Shown piece by piece: positions 8,420 to 17,272 of a stretch of 64,000 nt of DNA. This DNA is from Winogradskyella thalassocola (GTDB lineage: Bacteria; Bacteroidota; Bacteroidia; Flavobacteriales; Flavobacteriaceae). Within the stretch, counting starts at the first letter, position 1. Each line of letters opens with the position of its first letter. The stretch is from positions 434,001 through 498,000 of the forward strand of contig NZ_FNCZ01000001.1 in NCBI RefSeq assembly GCF_900099995.1. The letters run 5' to 3'. A program made the translations under genes and the position numbers. Below the pieces are notes generated by a model. It made no database searches and was not told where the DNA came from. It worked only from the letters and a program-made list of their open reading frames with translations.

Positions 8420-9217
8420 ATGAAAATAGAATCAAAGGAAAATATAAAAAACAACGATACTACTGATATGACTCCTGCTTCCTCAGGAGTAATTGCCGTA
8501 AAAGTAGACGATCTTACCGTTGCCTACAACTACAAACCAGTTCTTTGGGACATCGATTTAGAAATCCCAGAAGGAGTTTTAATGGCTATTGTTGGTCCGA
8601 ATGGAGCAGGAAAATCTACACTTATAAAATCTATTTTAGGAATCTTAAAACCGATCGCAGGTAGTGTCACTATATACGGAAAACCTTATAAAAAGCAAAG
8701 ACAACTCGTAGCTTATGTGCCTCAAAAAGGTAGTGTAGATTGGGATTTCCCAACAACAGCATTAGATGTGGTGATGATGGGAACCTATGGAAGTTTGGGT
8801 TGGATAAAACGTCCTGGCCAAAAAGAGAAAAAAGCGTCACTAGAAGCTTTAGAAAAAGTAGGGATGTTAGCGTTTAAAAGCCGACAGATTAGTCAACTTT
8901 CGGGAGGACAACAGCAACGTATTTTTTTAGCACGCGCTTTGGTACAAAATGCCTCTATCTATTTTATGGATGAACCATTTCAAGGAGTCGATGCAACCAC
9001 TGAAATCGCCATCATTAACATCTTAAAAGAATTACGAAAAGCAGGTAAAACAGTTATTGTGGTACATCACGATTTACAAACCGTACCCGAATATTTTGAT
9101 TGGGTCACCTTTTTAAATGTGAAGAAAATTGCCACAGGCCCCGTAAAAGATATCTTCAATGACGATAACTTAACGAAGACCTATGGCATTAATTATAAAG
9201 TGAGTATACAAGAATAG
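8420..9217 (+). CDS. Metal ABC transporter ATP-binding protein
   Basis: A 265-residue ABC ATPase energising the TroA-like importer. Visible motifs: Walker [10 protein letters not shown] (59-67), Q-loop [15 protein letters not shown], signature QLSGGQQQR, Walker [11 protein letters not shown] and H-loop VIVVHHDL. The PQKxxVDWDFP segment is characteristic of Mn/Zn ABC ATPases (MntB/TroB/SitB). An N-terminal extension of about 25 residues precedes the first strand and contains a hairpin-forming DNA stretch (8471-8490) resembling the family A repeats. It is separated from its permeases by a VOC gene, which is unusual. Confidence 0.94.
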   Translation: MKIESKENIKNNDTTDMTPASSGVIAVKVDDLTVAYNYKPVLWDIDLEIPEGVLMAIVGPNGAGKSTLIKSILGILKPIAGSVTIYGKPYKKQRQLVAYVPQKGSVDWDFPTTALDVVMMGTYGSLGWIKRPGQKEKKASLEALEKVGMLAFKSRQISQLSGGQQQRIFLARALVQNASIYFMDEPFQGVDATTEIAIINILKELRKAGKTVIVVHHDLQTVPEYFDWVTFLNVKKIATGPVKDIFNDDNLTKTYGINYKVSIQE

Positions 9218-9292
9218 AAACATAGTTGATAGTATTCAGTTGGCAGTTGCCAGTGCTTGCCCTAATGAGAACTAAGAAAGCAATAAAAAAAC

Positions 9293-9685
9293 ATGAAATA
9301 CGCATACACTATTTTATACGTCGAAGATGTTGAAAAGACAATATCATTCTACGAAAACGCTTTTAGGTTTCAAAAAAAATTCATCACACCAGAGCACGAT
9401 TATGGCGAGCTACTTTCTGGAGAAACCACAATCGCTTTTGCTTCTCATTCCTTAGGGAATTCAAACTTTAAAAAAGGCTTTAAACAACTTTCTATAAACG
9501 AAAAGCCAAACGGAATTGAAATGGCTTTTACAACTGAAAATATTGAAGATGATTTTAATAAAGCGATAAAAGCAGGAGCGATAGAATATGAACCTATAAT
9601 TGAAAAACCTTGGGGACAAAAAGTTGGGTATTTAAGAGATATTAATGGGTTTCTTATTGAAATTTGTACACCAATTAAGAATTAA
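9293..9685 (+). CDS. VOC family protein (glyoxalase/bleomycin-resistance fold)
   Basis: A 130-residue vicinal-oxygen-chelate protein with two beta-alpha-beta-beta-beta modules: YTILYVEDVEKTISFYENAFRF, then GIEMAFTTENIEDDFNKAIKAGA and the closing strand VGYLRDINGFLIEICTP. The metal-ligand pattern is only partly clear (Glu in FLIEIC). VOC proteins are glyoxalases, dioxygenases or resistance proteins; substrate cannot be assigned. It interrupts the ATPase and permease genes of the metal transporter and is bordered downstream by two palindromic repeats, so it looks like an insertion of cargo rather than a transporter component. Confidence 0.88.
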   Translation: MKYAYTILYVEDVEKTISFYENAFRFQKKFITPEHDYGELLSGETTIAFASHSLGNSNFKKGFKQLSINEKPNGIEMAFTTENIEDDFNKAIKAGAIEYEPIIEKPWGQKVGYLRDINGFLIEICTPIKN

Positions 9686-9694
9686 AATAGATAC

Positions 9695-9727
9695 AGACCT
9701 CACAAGTTTTAGAAATCTTTGAGGTCT
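9695..9727. repeat. REP-like palindrome, family B (divergent copy)
   Basis: AGACCTCA at the left and TGAGGTCT at the right enclose an imperfect stem with a TTTTAGAAAT centre. The architecture equals that of the AGACCTGC...GCAGGTCT elements in the heme cluster. It starts 10 bases after the VOC stop codon. Confidence 0.65.
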
Positions 9728-9763
9728 AACAAACTAAACGAAAAAAAATATTAAAAAGTAGGA

Positions 9764-9787
9764 TGAGATTCCTGCTTTCGCAAGAAT
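9764..9787. repeat. Interspersed palindrome, family A (copy 2, inverted)
   Basis: TGAGATTCCTGC, TTTC, GCAAGAAT: the reverse complement of the element at 8372-8391 with its flanking TGAGAT, differing at two positions. It ends one base before the GTG start of the permease gene, so it occupies the place of a ribosome-binding region. Confidence 0.75.
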
Positions 9788-9788
9788 T

Positions 9789-10916
9789 GTGGATATAACA
9801 GAATACATAAAACTAGTCTTCACAGACTACACGCTACGAACCATCACTCTAGGAACAGCCATTTTAGGAGCTGTTACCGGAATGCTTGGTAGTTTTGCTG
9901 TACTCAGAAAACAAAGTTTATTAGGGGATGCCATCTCTCATGCGGCTTTACCTGGTATTGCAATCGCATTTTTAATTACTGGCGCCAAAGACAGTAACAC
10001 ATTATTAATCGGAGCATTAATTAGTGGTTTAATTGGTACATTTTGGATTAGAGGCATTGTCACCAAAACCCACTTAAAATCAGATACCGCTTTAGGTTTA
10101 ATTCTATCCTTGTTTTTTGGATTTGGAATGTTACTACTCACCTTTATTCAAAAACAACCCAATGCCAACCAAGCCGGATTAGACAAATACCTATTTGGAC
10201 AAGCAGCAACTTTAGTAGAAAGCGATGTGTGGCTAATGGCTATTGTCACAGGACTCTGTTTAATTGTAATGCTCACCTTTTGGAAAGAATTTAAAATCCT
10301 ATTATTTGATGCAGACTACACGCAAACACTTGGGTTCAATACTAAATTTATAGATATTCTTATTACAACATTTATTGTTTTGGCTATTGTGTTAGGACTT
10401 CAAACTGTTGGTGTGGTTTTAATGAGTGCTATGCTTTTGGCACCTGCAGCTGCGGCTCGACAATGGACAAATAGCTTATCGGTTATGGTGTTCTTAGCAG
10501 CGCTTTTCGGTGCGTTTTCTGGAGTCTTCGGTACTGCAATTAGCGCAAGTCAGAATAACCTATCTACGGGCCCTGTTATCGTTTTAGTGGCCGGCGTTTT
10601 CGTAATGTTTTCATTTATATTTTCCCCAAGTCGTGGCTTGTTGTTTAAGCAAATCCGATTTATTAAAAACCGTCGTGATTTAGAATTGCATAAAACTTTA
10701 GCATTTATGCATCATATTGCAGAAACACACGAAGATATTTCACATCCACACGCCATAAAACTTTTAAATAATTTTCAAGGTTATACACGTTCTACACTTC
10801 AAAAATTGGTAGATAAGGATTATGTACAACTCAATGGAAATATGTGGAGTTTAACCAAAACAGGATTTGAAACCGCAGCGAATTTGTACACTAAACAATC
10901 TACCGAAGATGAGTAA
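9789..10916 (+). CDS. Metal ABC transporter permease with C-terminal winged-helix-like domain
   Basis: A 375-residue ABC-3 family permease. About eight membrane helices fill residues 10-285 (LRTITLGTAILGAVTGMLGSFAVLRKQSLLGDAISHAALPGIAIAF is the family signature; GLQTVGVVLMSAMLLAPAAAAR is another). Residues 300-375 form a soluble tail (LHKTLAFMHHIAETHEDI, YTRSTLQKLVDKDYVQLNGNMWSLTKTGFETA) that reads as a winged helix like those of DtxR/MarR proteins. The start is GTG at 9789; the first internal ATG lies inside a membrane helix. Its 3' end overlaps the second permease gene. Confidence 0.92.
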   Translation: MDITEYIKLVFTDYTLRTITLGTAILGAVTGMLGSFAVLRKQSLLGDAISHAALPGIAIAFLITGAKDSNTLLIGALISGLIGTFWIRGIVTKTHLKSDTALGLILSLFFGFGMLLLTFIQKQPNANQAGLDKYLFGQAATLVESDVWLMAIVTGLCLIVMLTFWKEFKILLFDADYTQTLGFNTKFIDILITTFIVLAIVLGLQTVGVVLMSAMLLAPAAAARQWTNSLSVMVFLAALFGAFSGVFGTAISASQNNLSTGPVIVLVAGVFVMFSFIFSPSRGLLFKQIRFIKNRRDLELHKTLAFMHHIAETHEDISHPHAIKLLNNFQGYTRSTLQKLVDKDYVQLNGNMWSLTKTGFETAANLYTKQSTEDE

Positions 10917-12069
10917 CGCACAACTTGAAATACAACTTATAGCGAGTTTAGTGGCTGTTGCTTGTGCCATTCCTGGTACGTTCTTAGTCCTTAGAAAAAT
11001 GGCCATGATTAGCGATGCCATTAGTCATTCTATCTTACCAGGTATTGTCGTTGGTTTTTTTGTAACACAAGATTTAAATTCACCCTTATTAATTCTATTA
11101 GCCGCTTTAACAGGCATTGTGACGGTGGTTTTAGTAGAATATATTCAGAAAACAGGATTAGTAAAAGAAGACACCGCCATTGGGTTGGTATTTCCTGCTA
11201 TGTTTAGTATTGGCGTCATCTTAATTGCTAAAAACGCCAATGATGTCCATTTAGATGTCGATGCTGTTTTATTAGGTGAATTAGCCTTTGCTCCTTTTGA
11301 TAGATTACTCATTGCAGAAACTGATGTGGGGCCAAAATCACTTTGGGTTGTTGGCACCATTCTACTCATCACAATTACACTTTTAATTCTATTTTTTAAA
11401 GAACTAAAAATAAGCACTTTTGATAAAGGCTTGGCGGCATCCTTAGGGTTTTCACCAGCAATTATTCATTATGGATTAATGTCGGTGGCTTCAGTAACCA
11501 CTGTGGGTTCTTTTGATGCGGTTGGAGCTATATTAGTTGTCGCTTTAATGATTGCACCCGCTGCGGCTGCCTATTTGTTAACCACAGATTTAAAGAAGAT
11601 GTTGGCTCTAGCCATCGGTTTCGGAATTTTTAGTGCCATTTTCGGTTATTGGGTAGCACATTGGCTAGATGCTTCTATTGCTGGCTCAATTACAACGGTT
11701 CTTGGCTTAGTATTTCTACTAGTGTATTTATTTGCGCCATCAAAAGGAGTGATTGCTGTAATGTATAGAGAAAAACAACAACGCACAGAAGTCTCTTTAT
11801 TGACGTTTTTACTACACTTAAAAAATCATGATGAGCTTGAAGAACGCCACGTAAACCACCTAAGAGAACATATTAATTGGCAAAAAGTACGCGCTAAAAC
11901 CGTTCTCGATTTAGCGAAAAAAAATAACATGATTCATATTGAAAAAAATATTGTGTCCTTAACAAAAAAGGGAGATGAATTTACCTCTAAAGCCATTGAT
12001 TATATTATGACCAACGAAGATGCGCAGATTGAAGATATGAAGGATGATTTCTTTTTGTTTAGAGGATAA
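10909..12069 (+). CDS. Second metal ABC transporter permease with C-terminal winged-helix-like domain
   Basis: A 386-residue ABC-3 permease, paralogous to the preceding one and probably forming a heterodimer with it. Signature segments: GTFLVLRKMAMISDAISHSILPGIVVGFF near the N-terminus and SFDAVGAILVVALMIAPAAAAYLLT in the middle. A tail of about 90 residues (TEVSLLTFLLHLKNHDELEE, VRAKTVLDLAKKNNMIHIEKNIVSLTKKGDEFTSKA) again resembles a winged helix. The ATG at 10909 overlaps the previous stop by 8 bases and is preferred to an in-frame TTG at 10867. Confidence 0.92.
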   Translation: MSNAQLEIQLIASLVAVACAIPGTFLVLRKMAMISDAISHSILPGIVVGFFVTQDLNSPLLILLAALTGIVTVVLVEYIQKTGLVKEDTAIGLVFPAMFSIGVILIAKNANDVHLDVDAVLLGELAFAPFDRLLIAETDVGPKSLWVVGTILLITITLLILFFKELKISTFDKGLAASLGFSPAIIHYGLMSVASVTTVGSFDAVGAILVVALMIAPAAAAYLLTTDLKKMLALAIGFGIFSAIFGYWVAHWLDASIAGSITTVLGLVFLLVYLFAPSKGVIAVMYREKQQRTEVSLLTFLLHLKNHDELEERHVNHLREHINWQKVRAKTVLDLAKKNNMIHIEKNIVSLTKKGDEFTSKAIDYIMTNEDAQIEDMKDDFFLFRG

Positions 12070-12146
12070 ATTTGATGTATTTATTGACACTACGATTGAA
12101 AGCTTCAAGGCTTAACTACGACAGATCCTAAATATTTTTAAACCTC

Positions 12147-12296
12147 ATGAACCTATTAAATTATTTCACCGGTAAAAACGGATTACTTATCATAGGATTT
12201 ATTGTCCTGTGTGTTTTCATTTATAACAAATATAAAACACAACGCTACTTTAAATACATTGAAAAACGCATGAAAGAAAAAGAAAGGAAAGAATAA
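12147..12296 (+). CDS. Small single-pass membrane protein, unknown
   Basis: A 49-residue ORF: a short polar start, one membrane helix (GLLIIGFIVLCVFIY) and a strongly basic, glutamate/lysine-rich tail ending in KEKERKE. It lies 77 bases after the permease gene on the same strand. No family is recognised. The hydrophobic helix followed by a charged tail supports a real small protein, but there is no independent evidence. Confidence 0.5.
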   Translation: MNLLNYFTGKNGLLIIGFIVLCVFIYNKYKTQRYFKYIEKRMKEKERKE

Positions 12297-12356
12297 ACTT
12301 TTATAACATCATATTGCTATCCAACAACTAAGAACAGACAACCATCAACGATAGGT

Positions 12357-13145
12357 TTATTTAAACCCACGTTCCTTCTGAATATGCTCATAAGCCTCTT
12401 GCACTTGTCTAAACTTAGCTTCCGCACCTTCTTGATGTTCTTTACCTAAATGACCAACACGATCTGGATGGTATTTTTTAGCCATACCACGATATGCTTT
12501 TTTAACCTCAGCATCAGAAACTGATTTATCAATTTCTAGGATTTTATAAGCATTATCGCTACTGTTATAAAACATGGCTTTAATACTTTCAAAGTCTCTA
12601 TTACTAATTCCTAAATAACCAGTTATGGTATAAATCTGTCGTAATTCGTCCTCAGTAACTAAACCATCTGCTTTTGCAATTCCGAATAAAAAGTGAAGCA
12701 ATTGCAAACGTGACGCATGATCCATCATTTGCCTAATTTGTAAACAAACTTGGCGTGTAGAAATATTTTGTTTGGTAATACGTTTAAACAATTCAAAAGC
12801 CTTATTAGCTCTATCTTTACCGTACATATTGGTAAACTGCTGACGTACAAAATCGAGTTCGCGCTGATCTTGTTTACCATCTGCTTTAATAACAATAGAC
12901 GCTAAAATTAAGAGACTCACTTCAAAATCACCAGATTGTGTTTGTGGTCGCGATGTGCGCTGACCGTAATTTGGTGTTTTTCGATACGTATCGCGCTGTC
13001 TTCCCGCTTGACGATCACCTATTAAAGGCGTACCGCTATCGGTTAAATTATCGACAAAACTACCTAAAGCTAATCCTATAATAGCACCTATTGGACCTCC
13101 AAAAGACCAACCTAAAGCACCACCAATCCATTTTGCAAAACTCAT
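12357..13145 (-). CDS. TerB-like/J-domain co-chaperone (DjlA-like)
   Basis: A 262-residue protein. The N-terminus has a glycine-rich hydrophobic segment ([27 protein letters not shown], residues 6-32). A TerB-like helical domain follows (about 75-190; [46 protein letters not shown]), then a C-terminal J domain (about 198-262) with the HPD motif in [12 protein letters not shown]. DjlA-type proteins are membrane-attached partners of DnaK. The domain order matches DjlA. It stands alone, convergent with the metal operon. Confidence 0.9.
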   Translation of the reverse strand: MSFAKWIGGALGWSFGGPIGAIIGLALGSFVDNLTDSGTPLIGDRQAGRQRDTYRKTPNYGQRTSRPQTQSGDFEVSLLILASIVIKADGKQDQRELDFVRQQFTNMYGKDRANKAFELFKRITKQNISTRQVCLQIRQMMDHASRLQLLHFLFGIAKADGLVTEDELRQIYTITGYLGISNRDFESIKAMFYNSSDNAYKILEIDKSVSDAEVKKAYRGMAKKYHPDRVGHLGKEHQEGAEAKFRQVQEAYEHIQKERGFK

Positions 13146-13276
13146 ATTATATTTTTGATTTTCTAAAACTGTAAATATACTATATGTTAGTTGGATGAAA
13201 ATGTAATTTGTTACGTTTTGTGCGCAACCATTTGTATAATTCTGTATCTTATAGGCATAACCAATACCTTAATATT

Positions 13277-13681
13277 ATGAAAACTATTTTTAATATTCTA
13301 ACCTTGATGCTTCTTATACTAAGTTGCAATAGTGATGACGACGCACAACAAAACCCAGCACCAACACTTAATGCAACGTGGTCTTTAGTTAATGTTACTG
13401 GTGGTTTAGCAGGTGTGAATGACGATTTTGAATCGGGTACAATTACATGGCACTTTAATAATGAACCCTCTGAAATTACCGTTACCAATAACGACACAAG
13501 TAATGCTATACATAGTGGTTACCCTTCTGGAATTTACAGTTACGAAGTCGTTACAACCTCTAATGACACCACAGTAGTTATTGAGAATACAGATTTGAGA
13601 GTTATAAGCTTAACTACTAATCAACTCATTTTAGATGAAGGTATGGTTTCAGACGGTTTTCAATATACATTTAGTAAATAA
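13277..13681 (+). CDS. Small lipoprotein, unknown function
   Basis: A 134-residue predicted lipoprotein: signal peptide with lipobox LILSC (Cys17), then an Asp/Asn-rich linker and a compact beta-rich domain beginning TWSLVNVTGG and ending with DGFQYTFSK. The pattern resembles the lipocalin-like small lipoproteins common in Flavobacteriaceae. The ATG at 13277 is used because the longer frame from 13208 would put a polar stretch before the signal peptide. Function is not known. Confidence 0.75.
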   Translation: MKTIFNILTLMLLILSCNSDDDAQQNPAPTLNATWSLVNVTGGLAGVNDDFESGTITWHFNNEPSEITVTNNDTSNAIHSGYPSGIYSYEVVTTSNDTTVVIENTDLRVISLTTNQLILDEGMVSDGFQYTFSK

Positions 13682-13775
13682 CTTAAATTTTCAATAGTTC
13701 TAAACACTATTGAAAACCAAAATAGTACCATTTAAACTACGAACTGAAGACTAACGACTGCCTACTATTTTTCAT

Positions 13776-13783
13776 TATCTTTG
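13776..13783 (+). promoter_or_regulatory. Predicted -7 box of the bacilliredoxin gene
   Basis: TATCTTTG matches TAnnTTTG exactly, 35 bases before the ATG at 13818. No clear -33 element is seen. Confidence 0.5.
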
Positions 13784-13817
13784 CAATTCAAAATAAGATT
13801 AATTAAAATATAAAAAT

Positions 13818-14228
13818 ATGTACCCAGCAGAATTAGTAAAACCAATGCGTGAGGATTTAACCAAAGTAGGTTTTGAAGAATTACATACATCAGAAGCTGT
13901 AGAAAGTGCTATCGCAAAAGAAGGCACAACCTTAGTTGTTGTAAATTCAGTTTGTGGTTGTGCAGCAGCAAATGCAAGACCAGGTGCTAGAACAAGTTTA
14001 GACAATGCAAAAAAACCAGACCATATCGTCACTGTTTTTGCAGGTGTAGACAAAGAAGCTGTTGATGCAGCGAGAGCACACATGGTTCCTTTTCCTCCAA
14101 GTTCGCCATGTATGGCTTTATTTAAAGACGGAGAATTAGTACACATGTTAGAGCGCCACCATATTGAAGGTCGTCCTGCAGAATTAATTGCTGAGAATCT
14201 TAAAGATGCTTATAACGAGTATTGCTAA
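13818..14228 (+). CDS. BrxA/BrxB-type bacilliredoxin
   Basis: A 136-residue thioredoxin-fold protein of the YphP/YqiW (BrxA/BrxB) family, which removes low-molecular-weight thiols from protein cysteines. The diagnostic CGC active site is in VVNSVCGCAAANARPG (near residue 52), and the SPCMALFKDGELVHMLERHHIEGR segment is conserved in the family. It is a single-gene unit: a TAnnTTTG promoter before it and a terminator after it. Bacteroidota do not make bacillithiol universally, so the natural thiol is uncertain. Confidence 0.93.
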   Translation: MYPAELVKPMREDLTKVGFEELHTSEAVESAIAKEGTTLVVVNSVCGCAAANARPGARTSLDNAKKPDHIVTVFAGVDKEAVDAARAHMVPFPPSSPCMALFKDGELVHMLERHHIEGRPAELIAENLKDAYNEYC

Positions 14229-14251
14229 GAGATAAAAAAACTAAGTATTTA

Positions 14252-14279
14252 AACCACGATTTTTATCGTGGTTTTTTTG
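14252..14279 (+). terminator. Rho-independent terminator after the bacilliredoxin gene
   Basis: AACCACGAT, TTTT loop, ATCGTGGTT with a run of T residues directly after it. The T run ends in TTTG, which doubles as the -33 element of the next promoter. Confidence 0.9.
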
Positions 14280-14305
14280 TTCCTAAATTCCATTGATTAC
14301 CTTTG
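14276..14305 (+). promoter_or_regulatory. Promoter of the acyltransferase gene, possibly leaderless
   Basis: TTTG (14276-14279), an 18-base spacer, then TACCTTTG (14298-14305) fit the Bacteroidota -33/-7 pattern. The -7 box ends 4 bases before the ATG at 14310, so the transcript would start at or within a few bases of the start codon. Confidence 0.65.
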
Positions 14306-14309
14306 CCAA

Positions 14310-15047
14310 ATGAGAAAACTACTAGCCTATCCGCTTTCGGTTGTATTTTATTTATGCTTTGGGTTAACCTTGGTTATATTTCATGTAATTCAATGGATTA
14401 GCTTTAATGTATTTGGCTATAAAGCACTTAAAGTTAGTGTAGATTGGCTACAATTTTTTATTATGCGCTGTCTTAATCTTTTGGGCACCAGAATCTCATT
14501 TTACAATCCTTACAATCTAAGTACGGACCGACCTCTAATTATAGTTTCTAATCACCAAAGCATGTATGATATATCACCTATTATGTGGTATATGCGTAAA
14601 CACCATGTTAAATTTGTTTCTAAAAAAGAATTAGGAAAAGGCATCCCAAGTGTGTCTTACAATTTAAGACATGGAGGATCGGTTTTAATAGACCGAAAAA
14701 ATCCGAGACAATCACTATCTGCAATGATGACCTTTGGAGATTATATTGAAAAAACAAAACGAGCAGCTGTTATTTTCCCTGAAGGCACACGAAGTAAGAA
14801 TGGTGTTCCAAGACCATTTAAAACCAAAGGATTAGAAATGCTACTAAAGAAAGTCCCTTCTGCACTTATCGTTCCTGTTACAGTTAATAACTCATGGAAA
14901 ATGTTACGTTACGGAAATTTCCCAATGGGAATAGGAAATCATATGAAATTTACTGTTCATAAGCCCCTAGAAATTATTAACTTTACAGATAAGACTGAAT
15001 TAATTGAGCAAGTAGAACAAACCATTGTTGCTGCTATTGAAAATTAA
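14310..15047 (+). CDS. 1-acyl-sn-glycerol-3-phosphate acyltransferase (PlsC family)
   Basis: A 245-residue membrane-associated acyltransferase that adds the second acyl chain to lysophosphatidate. Motif I (HX4D) is in SNHQSMYDISP and motif III in FPEGTRS; the segment LIVPVTVNNSW is the usual motif IV region. One N-terminal hydrophobic stretch anchors it (residues 5-30). The ATG at 14310 is chosen over the in-frame start at 14268, which would lie inside the upstream terminator. The desaturase gene follows 21 bases later, forming a membrane-lipid operon. Confidence 0.92.
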   Translation: MRKLLAYPLSVVFYLCFGLTLVIFHVIQWISFNVFGYKALKVSVDWLQFFIMRCLNLLGTRISFYNPYNLSTDRPLIIVSNHQSMYDISPIMWYMRKHHVKFVSKKELGKGIPSVSYNLRHGGSVLIDRKNPRQSLSAMMTFGDYIEKTKRAAVIFPEGTRSKNGVPRPFKTKGLEMLLKKVPSALIVPVTVNNSWKMLRYGNFPMGIGNHMKFTVHKPLEIINFTDKTELIEQVEQTIVAAIEN

Positions 15048-15068
15048 TTACCAAAAACACCATATAAG

Positions 15069-16049
15069 ATGTCGCTAAAAAACGTAAGATTAGAAGTGAT
15101 GCAGCATCTCGAAAAAGATGTACAATCGCTGATTGAAAAATATTTAATTCCGGTTGAAAAAATCTGGCAACCTACAGATTTCTTACCAGACTCTACAAAA
15201 GATTCATTTCATGAAGAGGTTAGAGAAATTAGAGAATTATCTAAGGAATTACCTTACGACTTTTGGGTCGTTTTAGTTGGAGATATGATCACTGAAGAAG
15301 CTTTACCAAGTTACGAATCTTGGCTTATGGATGTTGAAGGTGTAGACCAAATTGAACGTAACGGTTGGTCTACCTGGTTAAGACATTGGACAGGTGAAGA
15401 AAACAGGCATGGTGATGTTTTAAATAAATACTTGTACTTATCTGGTCGTGTAAATATGCGTGAGATAGAAAAAACTACGCAGTATTTAATTAACGACGGT
15501 TTTGATATTGGTACAGGTAGAGATCCTTATAAAAACTTTGTTTATACGAGCTTCCAAGAATTAGCGACTTATGTTTCTCATAATCGTGTCGCTAAAATTG
15601 CCAAACAAAAAGGCAATAAGCAATTGGCCAAAATGTGTAAAATCATTTCAGGAGACGAAATGCGTCACCACCACGCGTATTCTGAGTTTGTAGAACGCAT
15701 TTTTGCTGTAGACCCTAATCAGATGATGATGGCTTTTCACGATATGATGAAACGTAAAATTGCGATGCCAGCACACTTTTTAAGAGAATCTGGTGAGAGT
15801 ATTGGTACGGCTTTCGAAGAATTTTCTAATACAGCACAACGTCTTGGTGTTTACACGTCTAACGATTATGTAGATATCTTACAGAAACTAATTGACCGTT
15901 GGGAAATAGGAAAAATGACCGGACTTAATGAGGAAGCCGAAAAAGCAAGAGATTACTTAATGAAACTACCTCCAAGAATGTATCGTTTGTCTGAACGCAT
16001 GAAGATTCCTGAGAATTCTTATCAATTTAAATGGGTAGATCCTGCGTAA
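15069..16049 (+). CDS. Acyl-ACP desaturase
   Basis: A 326-residue soluble di-iron desaturase that introduces a cis double bond into acyl-ACP. The two iron-binding repeats are present: EENRHGD (about residue 115) and DEMRHHHAYSEF (about 198), with additional glutamates in the preceding helices. The family also occurs in plants as stearoyl-ACP desaturase; bacterial members are common in Flavobacteriia and actinobacteria. Its position after an acyltransferase gene suggests a joint role in adjusting membrane unsaturation, perhaps at low temperature (inference). Confidence 0.94.
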   Translation: MSLKNVRLEVMQHLEKDVQSLIEKYLIPVEKIWQPTDFLPDSTKDSFHEEVREIRELSKELPYDFWVVLVGDMITEEALPSYESWLMDVEGVDQIERNGWSTWLRHWTGEENRHGDVLNKYLYLSGRVNMREIEKTTQYLINDGFDIGTGRDPYKNFVYTSFQELATYVSHNRVAKIAKQKGNKQLAKMCKIISGDEMRHHHAYSEFVERIFAVDPNQMMMAFHDMMKRKIAMPAHFLRESGESIGTAFEEFSNTAQRLGVYTSNDYVDILQKLIDRWEIGKMTGLNEEAEKARDYLMKLPPRMYRLSERMKIPENSYQFKWVDPA

Positions 16050-16058
16050 TAATTTTGT

Positions 16059-16721
16059 ATGACAATTTCTGATGCGCAACTCATTGAAGCTACTATTGAT
16101 TTCGTTAAAACCGAACTCAAGAATGCTGAAGGTGGCCACGACTGGTTTCATATTGAACGTGTTTACAAAAATAGCTTACTCATTGCGAAGCAAGAAAATG
16201 TAGATATCACAGTCGTTTCATTAGCAGCTTTACTTCACGATATTGCGGATCCTAAATTTCATAACGGAGATGAAGCACTGGGCTCTAGAATAGCTAGTAC
16301 ATTTCTATTAAAACACAATGTAGACAGTGAAATTATTGAGCATGTAACTCAGATTATAGATAACATGTCCTTTAAAAATTCCTTTGATTTAAATACATCG
16401 TTCACTTCTAAAGAAATGGAAGTGGTTCAAGATGCCGACCGCTTAGATGCTATTGGAGCTATTGGTATTGCGCGCTGTTTTAATTATGGAGGCTTTAAAG
16501 ACAGAGCCCTTTATAATCCTGAAATAAAACCTAATCTTAATATGACTAAGGTTGAGTACAAAAACTCAGAAGCACCAACAATTAACCACTTCTATGAAAA
16601 ATTGTTATTGTTAAAAGATCAGCTAAACACTAAAACAGGAAAACGCATTGCATTAGAACGCCACAAATATATGGAAGGTTTTCTAAAACAGTTTTTTGCA
16701 GAATGGGAAGGGAAGCTGTAA
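16059..16721 (+). CDS. HD domain phosphohydrolase
   Basis: A 220-residue HD-superfamily hydrolase. The metal-binding residues are visible as HDWFHIERV (first His), LAALLHDIADPKF (the HD pair) and VQDADRLDAIGAIGIARCFNYGG (distal Asp). This pattern is that of the YedJ/YpgQ group, metal-dependent phosphohydrolases of nucleotides. It begins 9 bases after the desaturase stop, so it is probably co-transcribed, although no functional link is evident. Confidence 0.9.
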   Translation: MTISDAQLIEATIDFVKTELKNAEGGHDWFHIERVYKNSLLIAKQENVDITVVSLAALLHDIADPKFHNGDEALGSRIASTFLLKHNVDSEIIEHVTQIIDNMSFKNSFDLNTSFTSKEMEVVQDADRLDAIGAIGIARCFNYGGFKDRALYNPEIKPNLNMTKVEYKNSEAPTINHFYEKLLLLKDQLNTKTGKRIALERHKYMEGFLKQFFAEWEGKL

Positions 16722-17147
16722 TTAATCCCAATATATATTTAAAATTAATGTTTTTCCATTTATCACCTCAACAGTTTCATTAATTATAAAATATTTACTT
16801 AAGGGAGCTTCTTCGATACCACCAGTACTGTAACTATTTTCTGTTCCCCAGAATTCAAACGTATAGTTATATATGCCAGAAGAAACATGATTAAGCCTAA
16901 CCTGTCTATCACCAGTTCCGCTTTCTTCTTTTATAATATTGACTTCTGGAAATTCAATACGAACTCTAGACATCGCATAATTATTAGGAATATTAAAATC
17001 AATCGTTATAGCACCTGTATTGAACGATGTACCAATACCACCTGAAACATATTCAGCATCTGAAACTTTAATCTCATCTTTTTCGCAGTTTAGCATCAGT
17101 AGCGCTAAACATAAAACACCTATTTTAAAAAATGCTGTGTATTTCAT
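16722..17147 (-). CDS. Small lipoprotein, unknown function
   Basis: A 141-residue predicted lipoprotein. The signal peptide has a lipobox LMLNC (Cys21), then EKDEIKVSDAEY and a beta-rich domain ending in an aromatic residue. Nothing beyond a jelly-roll-like pattern of alternating hydrophobic residues is recognised. It abuts the HD hydrolase gene tail to tail without any gap, so the two share their 3' region. Confidence 0.7.
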   Translation of the reverse strand: MKYTAFFKIGVLCLALLMLNCEKDEIKVSDAEYVSGGIGTSFNTGAITIDFNIPNNYAMSRVRIEFPEVNIIKEESGTGDRQVRLNHVSSGIYNYTFEFWGTENSYSTGGIEEAPLSKYFIINETVEVINGKTLILNIYWD

Positions 17148-17272
17148 ATTGTAAATTATTTTACCAATTTACAATATTTTTAAAAAAGGAGTTGAAGCCA
17201 TACTATTACCTTAGATGTTACTTATAAATACCTAACATAGTCTCTTATAAGAAAAGGGACGAATAAAAAAGG

